A DNA stretch of 64,000 nucleotides from assembly GCA_965216915.1 (NCBI GenBank), contig CBDCGS010000011.1, positions 1,054,001 through 1,118,000 of the forward strand, read 5' to 3'. Below, one piece after another: positions 49,689-59,636 of this stretch; position 1 is the first letter of the stretch; the number at the start of each line of letters is the position of its first letter. The notes under the pieces are model-generated. The model was not told where the DNA came from, did not search any database, and saw only the letters and a program-made list of their open reading frames with translations. Source of the DNA: CBDCGS01 sp965216915 (GTDB taxonomy: Bacteria > Pseudomonadota > Alphaproteobacteria > UBA828). The translations under genes were made by a program, and so were the position numbers.

Positions 49689-52424
49689 ATGCGGGTGCCG
49701 AAGCAGCGCGCGCTCGTCGATCGCCGTGCGCTCGCCGCGGCCATCGACGCGGTCAAGGTGGGCGCGCGGCCCGCGGTGCTCGGGCTGGTGCGCGGTGCCC
49801 TCGAGAAAGGTCAGTCCGAGGTCGAGCGACGCCTCATGGCCGGTGCCAGCGGGTCGGAGGTGGTGGCCGCGCGGAGCTTTCTGATCGATCAGATCCTGCG
49901 GGTTCTCTTCGATCGCGCCGCGCTTTCGGTCTATCCGCAATCCAATCCCACGAAGGCCGATCGGCTGTCCCTGATCGCGATTGGCGGCTACGGACGCGGC
50001 GAGCTTGCGCCCCATTCCGACATCGATCTGCTGTTCTTGCATCCCTACAAGCTCACGGCCCGCGGCGAGCAGATCGTCGAATATGTGCTCTACATGCTTT
50101 GGGATCTGGGGCTTCGGGTGGGACATGCGACCCGCTCGGAGAACGATTGCTTGCGGCGTGCCCGGGACGACATGACGATCCGGACCAGCATCCTCGAGGC
50201 ACGCTACGTGTGGGGAGATCAGGCGTTGGCCCGCGCGCTCCGGCACCGCTTTCTCGACGAGATCGTGGAGGGCACCGAGGCGGAATTCGTCGCCGCGAAG
50301 CTCGCCGAGCGGGATCGCCGTCACACCCGCACTGGTGATTCGCGCTACGTGCTCGAGCCCAACGTGAAGGACGGCAAGGGCGGCTTGCGCGATCTCCACA
50401 CGCTATTCTGGATCGCCAAATATCTCTATCGGGTTGAGCGATTTGGTGATTTGATCGAGCGTGGCGTGCTGACCTCGCGCGAGTACAACCGTTTCGCGCA
50501 AACAGAGAACTTCTTGTGGCGTGTGCGCGGACACATGCATGTGATCGCCGGACGCGCTGAAGACCGCTTGACCTTCGACCTGCAACCGGAGATCGCCGAG
50601 CGTATGGGCTATGGCGCGCGCCGCGGCAATCTCGCGGTCGAGCGGTTCATGAAGCACTATTTTCTGATGGCCAAAACCGTCGGAGAGCTGACACGCGTGT
50701 TCTGCGCTGCGCTCGAGGCGGAACGGTTGCAGGCGGCGCCGGTGCGCGACATCGGCGGCGAGAGCGGCGTCGCCGGCGACGGCTTCTACTTGGTCGGCGG
50801 TCGAATCGCTGTCACCAGCGATGCGGTGTTCGAGGACCGGCCGGTTCGTCTGATCAAGCTTTTCCGATTGGCCCAGACCGAGGGCCGCGACATCCATCCC
50901 AAGACGCTGCGTCTCGTGCACCAGAGCCTCGGGTTGATCACGCGGGCCGTGCGCGACGACCCCGAGGCCAATCGTTTGCTTCGCGCCATCCTCACCGACC
51001 GACGCGATCCCGAGACGGCCCTCCGGCGCATGAACGAGGCCGGCGTGCTCGGGCGCGCGGTGCCCGATTTCGGCCGCGTCGTCGCGCAGACGCAGCACGA
51101 CATGTACCACGCCTACACGGTCGACGAGCACACGATCCGCGCCATGGGCGTGCTGGCGCGCATCGAGCATGGTGGCCTTGCCGATGAGCTGCCGCTGGCG
51201 AGCGAGCTGGTCAAGAAGATCCAGTCGCGTGCCGCCCTTTGCATCGCGCTCTTTCTCCATGATGTCGCGAAGGGGCGGGGCGGTGACCACTCCGAGATCG
51301 GCGAGGGGATCGCGCGCCGGCTTGCTCCAAGGCTCGGCTTTTCGCCAGACGAGACCGAGACGATCGCTTGGCTCGTGCGTTGGCACCTCCTGTTCAGCCA
51401 CACGGCGTTCAAGCGCGACATCGGCGATCCCAAGACCGTCACGGATTTCGTCGCGCAGGTGCGCTCGCGCGAGCGCCTGCGCCTTCTCCTCATTCTCACG
51501 GCGGCCGACATCCGCGCCGTCGGTCCTGGCCGGCTGACCGCGTGGAAGAGCTCGCTGTTGCGCACCCTGTTTCAGCGCGCGGAGGAGGTCATGACCGGAG
51601 GTGACGTTGCCGAGGGGGGCGAGGCCCGCGCGCGCGCTGCCGAGGAGTCCTTGCGCGGCCGGCTCAACGATTGGACCGCGGAGGAGATCGCTGGCTTCGT
51701 CCGGCGCTTGGATGCGCTCTATTGGCTCTCCGCGGACGCGGAGACGCAGGAACGGCAGGCACGGCTCGTCAAGGCCGCCGAGCAAGATGGTCGGGCGATC
51801 GCCCTCGACCTGCGTGATCATGGCGCGCGTGGCGTGACCGAGATCACGCTCTTCGCCCGAGATCGACCCGGCCTCTTTGCGCTCGCCGCTGGTGCGATCG
51901 CCCGGGCGGGAGCGACCATCGCCGACGCCAAGGTGTTCACCACCTTGGATGGGATGGCGCTCGATTCGTTTTGGGTGCAAGACACGCAGGGCGGAGCACT
52001 CGTCGATGACGCGAAGCGGAGCCGCCTCGCCTCGATGATCGAACAAGCGCTGGGAGACGGCTTGCCCCTAGGCGCCTTGCCTGTCGCCCCCGCCCCGCCG
52101 GCGAACCCGGCCCTCTTCTCGGTGCGTCCGCAGGTGCTGGTGGACAATGACGCAAGCGCGAAGCACACGGTGATTGAGGTGAGCGCACGCGATCGCCCGG
52201 GTCTGCTCCACGACATCACGCGCATCCTGAGCGCATGTGGGTTGACCATCGCCTCAGCCCATGTCTCGACGTTCGGAACGCGCGCCGTCGACGTCTTCTA
52301 CGTCAAGGACCGCTTCGGGTTCAAACTGGTGCGTGACACGCAGATCGCGCTGGTTCGGGCACAGCTCTTGGCGACGCTGGCGGAGGACGCCAGGGAGCCG
52401 GCCTTGGTCGCGGCCCGCGCCTGA
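49689..52424 (+). CDS. glnD: bifunctional PII uridylyltransferase/uridylyl-removing enzyme
   Basis: Nitrogen sensor that uridylylates PII when glutamine is low and reverses this when it is high. The 911-residue protein has the nucleotidyltransferase motif GGYGRGELAPHSDIDLLF (residues 99-117) and the HD domain with FLHDVAKGRGGDHSEIG (about 520-537). Two C-terminal ACT domains begin near residues 717 and 827, each with ARDRPGL. With gltBD and rpoN in the same window it marks an Ntr-type nitrogen circuit, although no ntrBC or glnBA is present here. Confidence 0.98.
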   Translation: MRVPKQRALVDRRALAAAIDAVKVGARPAVLGLVRGALEKGQSEVERRLMAGASGSEVVAARSFLIDQILRVLFDRAALSVYPQSNPTKADRLSLIAIGGYGRGELAPHSDIDLLFLHPYKLTARGEQIVEYVLYMLWDLGLRVGHATRSENDCLRRARDDMTIRTSILEARYVWGDQALARALRHRFLDEIVEGTEAEFVAAKLAERDRRHTRTGDSRYVLEPNVKDGKGGLRDLHTLFWIAKYLYRVERFGDLIERGVLTSREYNRFAQTENFLWRVRGHMHVIAGRAEDRLTFDLQPEIAERMGYGARRGNLAVERFMKHYFLMAKTVGELTRVFCAALEAERLQAAPVRDIGGESGVAGDGFYLVGGRIAVTSDAVFEDRPVRLIKLFRLAQTEGRDIHPKTLRLVHQSLGLITRAVRDDPEANRLLRAILTDRRDPETALRRMNEAGVLGRAVPDFGRVVAQTQHDMYHAYTVDEHTIRAMGVLARIEHGGLADELPLASELVKKIQSRAALCIALFLHDVAKGRGGDHSEIGEGIARRLAPRLGFSPDETETIAWLVRWHLLFSHTAFKRDIGDPKTVTDFVAQVRSRERLRLLLILTAADIRAVGPGRLTAWKSSLLRTLFQRAEEVMTGGDVAEGGEARARAAEESLRGRLNDWTAEEIAGFVRRLDALYWLSADAETQERQARLVKAAEQDGRAIALDLRDHGARGVTEITLFARDRPGLFALAAGAIARAGATIADAKVFTTLDGMALDSFWVQDTQGGALVDDAKRSRLASMIEQALGDGLPLGALPVAPAPPANPALFSVRPQVLVDNDASAKHTVIEVSARDRPGLLHDITRILSACGLTIASAHVSTFGTRAVDVFYVKDRFGFKLVRDTQIALVRAQLLATLAEDAREPALVAARA

Positions 52425-52474
52425 AGACCGCACACCGCTTTCGAGCGCGGCGCGAATCCACTACACCTGTCGCC

Positions 52475-54019
52475 ATGGCAATGGGGCGCTGGATCGCCAC
52501 CGTCGGGGGCTACACGCTCGGCTCCCGAATTCTCGGGTTCACCCGCGACATCTTGATCGCGTCGGCTCTTGGCGCGAGCCCCGTCGCGGATGCGTTCTTT
52601 GTCGCTTTCAAGCTGCCCAATTTTCTGCGGCGGCTTTTCGCGGAGGGCGCGTTCAACGCGGCCTTCGTCCCGTTGTTCGCGAGCACGCTAGAGCGCGACG
52701 GGCGCGCTGCGGCGAAGTCCTTCGCGGAGGACGCGCTGACGGTCCTGCTCTGGACGCTGCTCGTACTCGTGGTGGTCGCGCAGATCGTCATGCCATGGCT
52801 GATGTACGCGCTCGCCCCCGGCTTCTCGGACGACCAGGCGAAGTTCGAGCTTACGGTGCAGCTGACGCGGCTGACCTTTCCCTACATCCTCCTGATCTCG
52901 CTCGTTTCGCTCCTGGGCGGCGTGCTCAACTCGCTCTACCGGTTCGCCGCCGCCGCGGCCGCGCCGATCCTGTTGAATCTCTGCCTCATCGCTTCGCTTC
53001 TCGGCCTCGCGGAGTGGACGGAAACCCCCGGCCACGCCCTCGCCATCGGTGTGACCATCGGCGGCATCGTGCAATTCGTCTGGCTCGTGATCGCCTGCCG
53101 TCGCGAGGGCCTCTCGTTCCGACTGCGCGTTCCGCGCCTGACCCCGGGCGTCAAAAGGTTGCTCGTGATCGCGGCGCCCGCCGCGCTCGGTGCCGGTGTC
53201 GCACAGGTCAACCTCGTCGTTGATGTAATCGTCGCGTCACTGCTGCCGGAGGGATCGGTTTCGTTCCTCTACTATGCCGATCGCGTCAATCAGCTGCCGA
53301 TCGGCGTGATCGGAGTCGCGGTCGGGACCACGTTGCTGCCGCTCCTGAGCCGGCAGATCCGCGCCGGGAGCCAGGCGGACGCGACGACGAGCCAGAACCG
53401 CGCGATCGAGGCGGCGCTCCTTTTCACCCTTCCGGCCGCGGCCGCGCTCATGGTGATCGCGAACCCGATCATCGTGGTTCTGTTCGAGCGCGGTGCGTTC
53501 GGATCGGCGGAGAGCGCGGCCGCTGCCGTCGCGTTGATCGCCTATGGCGCCGGATTGCCGGCGTTCGTGCTGATCAAGGTGCTCACGCCCGGCTATTTCG
53601 CCCGTCATGACACAAAGACGCCGGTCAAAATCGCCATCCTGTGTCTTGCCATCAACGTGGCGCTCAATATCGCGCTGATGGGTCCCCTGGCGCATGTCGG
53701 GATCGCACTTGCGACCACCATCGCGGGTTGGGTGAACGCGCTTCTTTTGGCGCGCGGCCTGATGCGACGCGGCTTTCTGGCGCCTGACGATCGTCTTAAG
53801 CGGCGGACGGTGCGCATGGTGATCGCCACCGCGTTGATGGCCGGCGCGCTCTGGCTGGTCCACTGGGGTCTCGGCGAGCTCACCGAGCTCGGTCAGGGCC
53901 TTCGCGTCGCCGTTTTGGCGGCCCTCGTGGTCACGGGCCTCGCCACCTACGCCGCCGCCGGGCGTATCGTCGGCGCGTTTGCCTTCTCCGATCTGCGTCC
54001 CTTGCTCCGCCGCGGTTGA
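52475..54019 (+). CDS. murJ: lipid II flippase MurJ
   Basis: MOP-superfamily transporter that flips lipid II across the inner membrane for peptidoglycan synthesis. The 514-residue protein has about 14 hydrophobic segments and the MviN signatures SRILGFTRDILIASALG and FKLPNFLRRLFAEGAF. A second ATG six bases downstream (52481) is an alternative start. It follows glnD by 50 bp and precedes trpS by 49 bp, probably one transcription unit. Confidence 0.97.
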   Translation: MAMGRWIATVGGYTLGSRILGFTRDILIASALGASPVADAFFVAFKLPNFLRRLFAEGAFNAAFVPLFASTLERDGRAAAKSFAEDALTVLLWTLLVLVVVAQIVMPWLMYALAPGFSDDQAKFELTVQLTRLTFPYILLISLVSLLGGVLNSLYRFAAAAAAPILLNLCLIASLLGLAEWTETPGHALAIGVTIGGIVQFVWLVIACRREGLSFRLRVPRLTPGVKRLLVIAAPAALGAGVAQVNLVVDVIVASLLPEGSVSFLYYADRVNQLPIGVIGVAVGTTLLPLLSRQIRAGSQADATTSQNRAIEAALLFTLPAAAALMVIANPIIVVLFERGAFGSAESAAAAVALIAYGAGLPAFVLIKVLTPGYFARHDTKTPVKIAILCLAINVALNIALMGPLAHVGIALATTIAGWVNALLLARGLMRRGFLAPDDRLKRRTVRMVIATALMAGALWLVHWGLGELTELGQGLRVAVLAALVVTGLATYAAAGRIVGAFAFSDLRPLLRRG

Positions 54020-54068
54020 CCGGCTGCGTGGGCCACGCGATAACTCGCGCCGCTAAGAGGACGGAGCG

Positions 54069-55061
54069 ATGGGACGGATATTCTCCGGCGTTCAGCCGAC
54101 CGGCAATCTGCACCTCGGCAACTATTTGGGCGCCATCAAGAATTGGGTGGCGATGCAGGCGAATTACGACTGCATCTATTGCATCGTCGATTTGCATGCG
54201 ATCACGGTGCCGCAGGATCCGGCGGCGCTCCGGGCGAACACACGCGAGGTCACGGCCGGCTTGATCGCGGCCGGGATCGACCCCAAGACCTCGATCGTGT
54301 TCAACCAGAGCCGTGTGTCGGCGCACGCCGAGCTGGCCTGGCTCCTGAACTGCTTTACGCCGCTTGGTTGGCTCAACCGCATGACCCAGTTCAAAGAGAA
54401 GGCGGGCAAGAAACGCGACAACGCGGTGCTGGGGCTCTATGCCTACCCAGTTCTCATGGCAGCCGACATTTTGCTGTATCACGCCACCCACGTGCCGGTG
54501 GGCGAGGACCAGAAGCAGCATCTGGAGCTCTCCCGCGACATCGCCGGTGCCTTCAATCGCACTTACGAACGGGATTATTTTCCGCTGCCCGAGCCCCTGA
54601 TCGTCGGTGAGGCAACGCGGGTCATGAGCCTGCGCGATGGGCGCGCGAAAATGAGCAAGTCGGACGTTTCCGACAACTCTCGGATCAATCTCACCGACGA
54701 TACCGATGCCATTGCGCGCAAGATCCGCCGTGCGCGCACCGATTCGGAGCCGGGCCTGCGCTATGACCCGGAGAACCGGCCCGAAGCGGCCAATCTGCTG
54801 TCGATCTACGCCGCGCTTGCCGACGAGCCGCTCCCAGATGTGGCGGAGCGGCATGCCGGCACGGGCTTCGCCGCCTTCAAGGACGAGCTGGCCGAGCTCG
54901 CGACCGCAAAACTTGCCCCGCTTGCCGAAACGATGCGCTCTTTGCAGGACGACCCGGGGCACATCGACGCAATCCTCAATGATGGGGCCGCGCGGGCGGA
55001 GGCGATCGCCGCCACCAAGCTCGCCGAAATCAAGGACATTGTTGGCCTCCTTGACGCTTAA
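54069..55061 (+). CDS. trpS: tryptophanyl-tRNA synthetase
   Basis: Class I aminoacyl-tRNA synthetase charging tRNA-Trp. The 330-residue product has the HIGH-like PTGNLHLGN (residues 9-17), the adenylate-binding GEDQKQHLEL, and the KMSKS loop near residue 195. The ATG at 54069 follows a GGACGGAG ribosome-binding site. Length and motifs are complete. Confidence 0.98.
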   Translation: MGRIFSGVQPTGNLHLGNYLGAIKNWVAMQANYDCIYCIVDLHAITVPQDPAALRANTREVTAGLIAAGIDPKTSIVFNQSRVSAHAELAWLLNCFTPLGWLNRMTQFKEKAGKKRDNAVLGLYAYPVLMAADILLYHATHVPVGEDQKQHLELSRDIAGAFNRTYERDYFPLPEPLIVGEATRVMSLRDGRAKMSKSDVSDNSRINLTDDTDAIARKIRRARTDSEPGLRYDPENRPEAANLLSIYAALADEPLPDVAERHAGTGFAAFKDELAELATAKLAPLAETMRSLQDDPGHIDAILNDGAARAEAIAATKLAEIKDIVGLLDA

Positions 55062-55185
55062 ATCGGCCTAACCAAGGCGCGCCAGCACACTTTTGACTTG
55101 CCCGGCTCGGCGGCGTGGGCGCATTACCTAGCAAAGCGACCCCAAGCCGCCCTCCGACCCTGTTCGCCACGCCCAACGTCACTCG

Positions 55186-56100
55186 ATGGAGATCTACCTC
55201 CCCATCGCCGAGATTTCGGTCAATGTGTTCGTCCTGCTCGGACTCGGCATGGCGGTTGGTGTGTTGTCGGGCTTGTTCGGGATCGGCGGCGGTTTTCTCA
55301 TGACGCCGCTGTTGATCTTCCTTGGGGTCACGCCATCGGTGGCGGTCGGCACGGGCACCAATCTCATCATCGCGTCCTCGGTGTCGGGGACGATTGCGCA
55401 TTGGCGCCGAGGCAATGTCGATTTCCGGATGGGCGCGATGCTGTTCGGCGGCGGCGCGATCGGCGCTTGGCTGGGCGCGATGATCTTTCGCCTGTTGCGC
55501 GATGCAGGTCAGATCGATCTGGTTGTCACGCTCGCCTATGTCGTCTTCCTCGGCGCCGTCGGCATTCTCATGGCGGTGGAGAGCGCGACCGCGGGTTTTC
55601 GCCGGAAGAAGGTAGGCCGCCGCAAGGCGCACTACCACACGTGGATCCACCGGCTTCCGCTGAAGATGCGCTTTCGTCAATCGCGCCTCTATGTCAGCGC
55701 CATTCCGCCGGTCTTCGTGGGATTCATGATGGGGATGCTGGCATCCTTCATGGGGGTCGGCGGCGGCTTCATCATGGTTCCGATCATGATCTATTTGATC
55801 GGGATGCCGACGTCGGTGGTCGTCGGAACCTCGCTGTTCGGGATCATCGTGGTCAGCACGGTGTCGTGCCTCACGCATGCGATCAACAATCACAATGTCG
55901 ACGTGATTCTCGCGCTATGGCTTGCCGCGGGGGCTGTGCTCGGCGCCCAGTTCGGCACACGCTGGAGCATGCAGTTTCGCAGTGAGTATCTGCGCGCCTT
56001 GCTCGCGCTCATGATTCTCTCCGTCGGTGGGCGGCTCGCCTATGACCTCGTTGCGACACCCAGCGAGCTCTTCAGCGTTTCGTTGTTGGCCGGCCAATGA
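55186..56100 (+). CDS. sulfite exporter TauE/SafE family membrane protein
   Basis: A 304-residue transporter-like protein with about eight hydrophobic segments. The family's inverted glycine-rich repeats are visible twice: GVLSGLFGIGGGFLMTPLLI near residue 25 and ASFMGVGGGFIMVPIMI near residue 187. Family members export sulfite, sulfoacetate or other organic anions, or act in cytochrome-related processes; the substrate is not clear. It overlaps the TIGR02186-like gene by 4 bp (ATGA), so the two products probably act together. Confidence 0.93.
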   Translation: MEIYLPIAEISVNVFVLLGLGMAVGVLSGLFGIGGGFLMTPLLIFLGVTPSVAVGTGTNLIIASSVSGTIAHWRRGNVDFRMGAMLFGGGAIGAWLGAMIFRLLRDAGQIDLVVTLAYVVFLGAVGILMAVESATAGFRRKKVGRRKAHYHTWIHRLPLKMRFRQSRLYVSAIPPVFVGFMMGMLASFMGVGGGFIMVPIMIYLIGMPTSVVVGTSLFGIIVVSTVSCLTHAINNHNVDVILALWLAAGAVLGAQFGTRWSMQFRSEYLRALLALMILSVGGRLAYDLVATPSELFSVSLLAGQ

Positions 56101-56849
56101 TGCGTGCGCTTGCCCTTGTTCTCGTTTTGACCTGTTTCGCGGGCGGGCCTGCGATCGCGCAGGCCGACGGCGCGGAGCCACTCCTCATCGCCTTGTCGAA
56201 GGAACGAATCGAGGTGGATTCGCGCTTCAGCGGCACCACAATCGCCTTGGTTGGCGCGACCCGGGCCCCCGGCGACGTGATCGTTACCGTCCGCGGCCCG
56301 GAGCGCGCGACGGTGGTGCGGCGCAAGCGGCGCGCCGCGGGCATCTGGGTCAACCGCGATTCAGTCGCCTTCCGGAATGTTCCCGAATACTACGCTGTTG
56401 CGGCATCACGCCCGCTTGAGGAGATCGCGCCGCCGGCGCTGCTGCAACACCACCAGGCAGGCATCGACAATCTGAGGCTTGAGGCGATCTGGATCCGCGC
56501 CGCCGGCGAAACCGACGCGTTTCGCGCGGCGCTCGCGCGCGATCGCATGCAGAGCGGGCTCTACGCGGAAGGGGTGGGGACGGTCGAGTTCGTCGAGGAC
56601 ACGCTGTTTCGTGTCGCGCTCGCGTTTCCGGCGGCGATTCCGACCGGCGAGTACATCGCAGAGGCGCTGCTCGTGCGCGACGGATCGCTGGTCGCCAAGC
56701 GTCACGCGGTCTTCACCATCGAGAAAGGGGGGTTTGCGGCCGACGTCTCGCACTTCTCGCGGGAAGATGCGCCAATCTACGGTGCCATTGCCATCCTCGT
56801 AGCGTTGGTGGCAGGATGGATTGGCAGCTACGTGTTCCGCCGGACTTGA
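56097..56849 (+). CDS. TIGR02186-like membrane-anchored periplasmic protein
   Basis: A 250-residue protein with an N-terminal signal peptide (cleavage near AIAQA, residue 22), a periplasmic beta-rich domain (IEVDSRFSGTTIALVGAT, GIWVNRDSV, FRNVPEYYAVAASRPL), and one C-terminal transmembrane helix (about residues 227-246). It resembles the alphaproteobacterial family TIGR02186, often encoded next to a TauE/SafE permease as here. The role is unknown; an accessory subunit of the permease is the simplest reading of the 4-bp overlap. Confidence 0.85.
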   Translation: MMRALALVLVLTCFAGGPAIAQADGAEPLLIALSKERIEVDSRFSGTTIALVGATRAPGDVIVTVRGPERATVVRRKRRAAGIWVNRDSVAFRNVPEYYAVAASRPLEEIAPPALLQHHQAGIDNLRLEAIWIRAAGETDAFRAALARDRMQSGLYAEGVGTVEFVEDTLFRVALAFPAAIPTGEYIAEALLVRDGSLVAKRHAVFTIEKGGFAADVSHFSREDAPIYGAIAILVALVAGWIGSYVFRRT

Positions 56850-56864
56850 CCAGGTACGAACGAC

Positions 56865-57365
56865 ATGGCCGAGACACCGGAAGCGTCGCCGTCTCACGTC
56901 ACCGGCCAGGTGACATTCCTGGTCTGTGTCGCAAACGATGGGCATTCGCAGGTGGCCGCGCGCTTTGCCGCGCTGAGAGCGCGGAATTCCGGCGGGCTCG
57001 TCGAGCTTCTCCATGTGGTGCAGCCCCCGGAGTTCCAGCATTGGGCTTCCGTCGGCGAGCTCATGCGCCAAGAAACCCGGGAGGAGGCCGACCTTCTGCT
57101 GGAGGAAATCGCGACGGGCGTGATCAGTCTCACCGGTGCGCGGCCGGCCCTCCATGTCCGCGAGGGCCGAATCGGCGATCAGATCCTCGGTCATGTGAGC
57201 GACAACCCCACGATCGATCTTCTCGTTGTGGGTGCCGCACCGCCGGATCAGGGGCGCGGGTCGCTCATTTCCTGGCTGGCTGGCCAGTTGGCCGGGCAGC
57301 TCAACATCCCGCTACTGGTCGTACCCGGCAATCTCACGGATGTGCAGCTCGAGAACCTGACCTAG
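56865..57365 (+). CDS. universal stress protein (UspA family)
   Basis: A 166-residue single Usp domain protein. It begins after a short tail with FLVCVANDGHSQVAARFAAL, and ends with LLVVGAAPPDQGRGSLISW then NIPLLVVPG. The ATP-binding G-2x-G-9x-G(S/T) motif is degenerate here (GAAPPDQGRGS), so nucleotide binding is uncertain. It follows the TIGR02186-like gene by 15 bp and is probably co-transcribed. Confidence 0.86.
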   Translation: MAETPEASPSHVTGQVTFLVCVANDGHSQVAARFAALRARNSGGLVELLHVVQPPEFQHWASVGELMRQETREEADLLLEEIATGVISLTGARPALHVREGRIGDQILGHVSDNPTIDLLVVGAAPPDQGRGSLISWLAGQLAGQLNIPLLVVPGNLTDVQLENLT

Positions 57366-57558
57366 AAAGAATAGAATAAAAACAGAATATTGGTCCCGCC
57401 GACGCCATGCGCAGACGTGGCGCGATATGTTCCCATCACTGAGCCGTCTGTTCGCCGTTAACAAACTCTTTCGAATCACTTGATCTTTCGTGCAATTTGA
57501 CCCAACATCTCCGCTGGTCTGTTAAAGAAACACTCTCTTGATGAGGGTTGGGAGGAGC

Positions 57559-58119
57559 ATGTTCATTCAGACCGAGCGGACTCCGAATCCGGAGACTCTG
57601 AAATTTCTGCCCGGGCAGATGGTGATGCCACACGGGACGGCGGATTTCCGCGATCCCGACGCGGCGCAACAATCGCCACTCGCGGAGCGGCTGTTTCAGG
57701 TCGACGGAGTGACAGGAGTGTTCTTTGGCAGCGATTTCGTCTCGGTAACCAAAGACGAGACGGCCGACTGGCAGCTTCTGAAGCCCGTGATCCTCGGTGT
57801 GATCATGGAGCATTTCGTGGCGGGCCATCCGGTCGTTCACGCGGATCGGGACGAGACTGCCGAGGACGATGTCGGCGCCGACGAGGCCGATGCGGCGATT
57901 GTCGAGCATATTCGTGAACTGCTCGATACGCGCGTGCGGCCGGCGGTGGCGCAAGACGGGGGCGATATCGTTTACAAGGGGTTCCGCAACGGAGTCGTGA
58001 TGCTGCGCCTGCAGGGCTCGTGCCAAGGTTGTCCAAGTTCAACCGCGACCCTGAAAATGGGCATCGAGAACATGCTCAAACATTACATCCCGGAGGTCGT
58101 CGAAGTCCGAGCGATCTAG
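57559..58119 (+). CDS. nfuA: NifU/NfuA-family Fe-S cluster carrier
   Basis: Iron-sulfur cluster delivery protein. From ATG 57559, placed right after a GGGAGGAGC ribosome-binding sequence, it has 186 residues. The N-terminal Nfu_N domain (MFIQTERTPNPETLKFLPG) is degenerate A-type-like without Cys. The C-terminal NifU domain has the cluster-binding CQGC (Cys155 and Cys158). The 193-bp spacer before it is AT-richer than coding DNA but shows no site I can name with confidence. Confidence 0.96.
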   Translation: MFIQTERTPNPETLKFLPGQMVMPHGTADFRDPDAAQQSPLAERLFQVDGVTGVFFGSDFVSVTKDETADWQLLKPVILGVIMEHFVAGHPVVHADRDETAEDDVGADEADAAIVEHIRELLDTRVRPAVAQDGGDIVYKGFRNGVVMLRLQGSCQGCPSSTATLKMGIENMLKHYIPEVVEVRAI

Positions 58120-58156
58120 TCCGCTTGGAGGTTCGTCGCCCCTAACGGGAGGAGAC

Positions 58157-58246
58157 ATGGCGTTGACAAAGGCCGCGAAACTCGTGCGCGTGCGCGCACA
58201 TTGGCCCGCCATGCTTTGGTGGCATGGATCCGGCGGGTCCCGCTAG
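58157..58246 (+). CDS. possible 29-residue upstream ORF
   Basis: A short frame starting at ATG 58157 directly after a strong GGGAGGAG ribosome-binding sequence (58147-58154). The product would begin MALTKAAKLVRVRAHWP, is basic and contains three Trp. It ends at 58246, overlapping the first codons of the glucosaminidase gene in another frame. The larger gene's own ATG at 58224 has a weak ribosome-binding site, so coupled translation is plausible. It may instead be a chance frame. Confidence 0.35.
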   Translation: MALTKAAKLVRVRAHWPAMLWWHGSGGSR

Positions 58247-59636
58247 CCCCAAGCCTTCGGCGGATCGTGCGGAACGGGCTGCGCCAGCGCTGGCGCTGAT
58301 CGGCGCTGCTGCTGCGAGCTTGCTCGCCCTGATCCTGACCGACGCGGGACAGATCGTGCCGGCGCAGCGGCAAGTGGCCCCGTGGTCCGCGACGTGGGTG
58401 GCGTCCGCACCGGTCGCAAAGCCGACCACGCCCGACACGCACCTCGCGCAGGATCAACCGCCTGCATGGCAGCTCAGCCAAATGGCAACGGCGCTCGGCC
58501 GCAGCGGCTCGGCGGTGGAGACCGTGCCTGAGGTGCGGCTCGAAACGGCGCTCGGCACGCCGAGCGGGATTGCCACCGCGGCGCGCGACGGCGCAGACTT
58601 GTCGCCGCGTTTTGTGATGACTTTGCCTGAGACGCCGCCCTACCCGGTCGAGGATTCCGCGGAGTCGGGCGTGTTCGCCGCCTCGCCCTTCGTCGACTCG
58701 CCCGAGCCGGCCGACGCGGCTACGCTCACGACAGCTGAGGCGCTGGCGCAGATAGCGCCTGCGTCCGCGCCGCTTCGCCACGACACGGTGACGCCCGATC
58801 GCGGCCGGCTCTTGCAGGGAACCGTCGTTCCCACGGTCGCGTCGGTTCGCGCGGAGTTCGACTCGGTCGACTACACACTGACAGGGGTTCGCGACGCCAA
58901 CGGGACGGTGCCGCGGCTCTACCTACAGAAGCTCCCGCGTGACCTGCGGGAGGTCGCTTCGGTTGAAATCAAGAAGGCGGTATTCATCCAGGCGGTGCTG
59001 CCCGTGGTGCTCCGCGTCAATGAAGAGATCGCGGGCGAGCGCGAGCGCATTCTGCAGCTACGCATCCGCGCGGCGCAGGGCGTCGCGCTGAACCGGAAAG
59101 ATCGATTCTGGCTGGTGACCATGTGTCATCGGTATGCGGTCGAGCCGATGGATTGGGACGCGCTGCTCGCGCGTGTCGACATCGTGCCGCCCTCCTTGGC
59201 GCTGGCGCAGGCGGCGGAAGAATCGGGCTGGGGGACCTCCCGGTTCGCCCGCGAAGGCAACTCGCTCTTCGGGCAATGGACCAACGATCCCGACCTCGGC
59301 ATGGCGCCGCTGGAGCGTGAAGAGGGTCGCTCGCACTTCGTGCGCACTTATCCCGATCTATTCCATACAGTTCGCTCTTACGCCTACAACCTCAATACCC
59401 ACCGCGCATATCGTGACTTTCGTGAACAGCGCCGCGAGATGCGCGCGAACGGACAGATCGTCGACGGCCACAGCCTCGCCGGGGCGCTGGAGCGCTACTC
59501 GGAGCGCGGAGACGCATACGTTCGCAGCTTGCGTGCGATCATCCGGCACAACCAGCTGAGCGATTTCGACGCCGCCCGTCTCTACGACCCGCAGATCACC
59601 CGGTCGGAAGGCACGGAAGAGGAGCGGTCGTCCTAA
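58224..59636 (+). CDS. Bax-like glucosaminidase domain protein
   Basis: A 470-residue predicted peptidoglycan hydrolase. The N-terminus has one membrane helix (about residues 21-42, AALALIGAAAASLLALIL-type). A long low-complexity Ala/Pro/Thr-rich region follows to about residue 240. The C-terminal Bax/glucosaminidase domain holds the catalytic Glu region AQAAEESGWGTSRFAREGNSLFGQW. Members cleave N-acetylglucosaminyl bonds in the cell wall. Its TAA stop interlocks with the TAG of the convergent dipeptidase gene. Confidence 0.9.
   Translation: MDPAGPASPKPSADRAERAAPALALIGAAAASLLALILTDAGQIVPAQRQVAPWSATWVASAPVAKPTTPDTHLAQDQPPAWQLSQMATALGRSGSAVETVPEVRLETALGTPSGIATAARDGADLSPRFVMTLPETPPYPVEDSAESGVFAASPFVDSPEPADAATLTTAEALAQIAPASAPLRHDTVTPDRGRLLQGTVVPTVASVRAEFDSVDYTLTGVRDANGTVPRLYLQKLPRDLREVASVEIKKAVFIQAVLPVVLRVNEEIAGERERILQLRIRAAQGVALNRKDRFWLVTMCHRYAVEPMDWDALLARVDIVPPSLALAQAAEESGWGTSRFAREGNSLFGQWTNDPDLGMAPLEREEGRSHFVRTYPDLFHTVRSYAYNLNTHRAYRDFREQRREMRANGQIVDGHSLAGALERYSERGDAYVRSLRAIIRHNQLSDFDAARLYDPQITRSEGTEEERSS

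Noticed and set aside
57458..57472. Second CtrA-type box upstream of nfuA
   Set aside because: TTAA-N7-TTTC matches only the first half-site.
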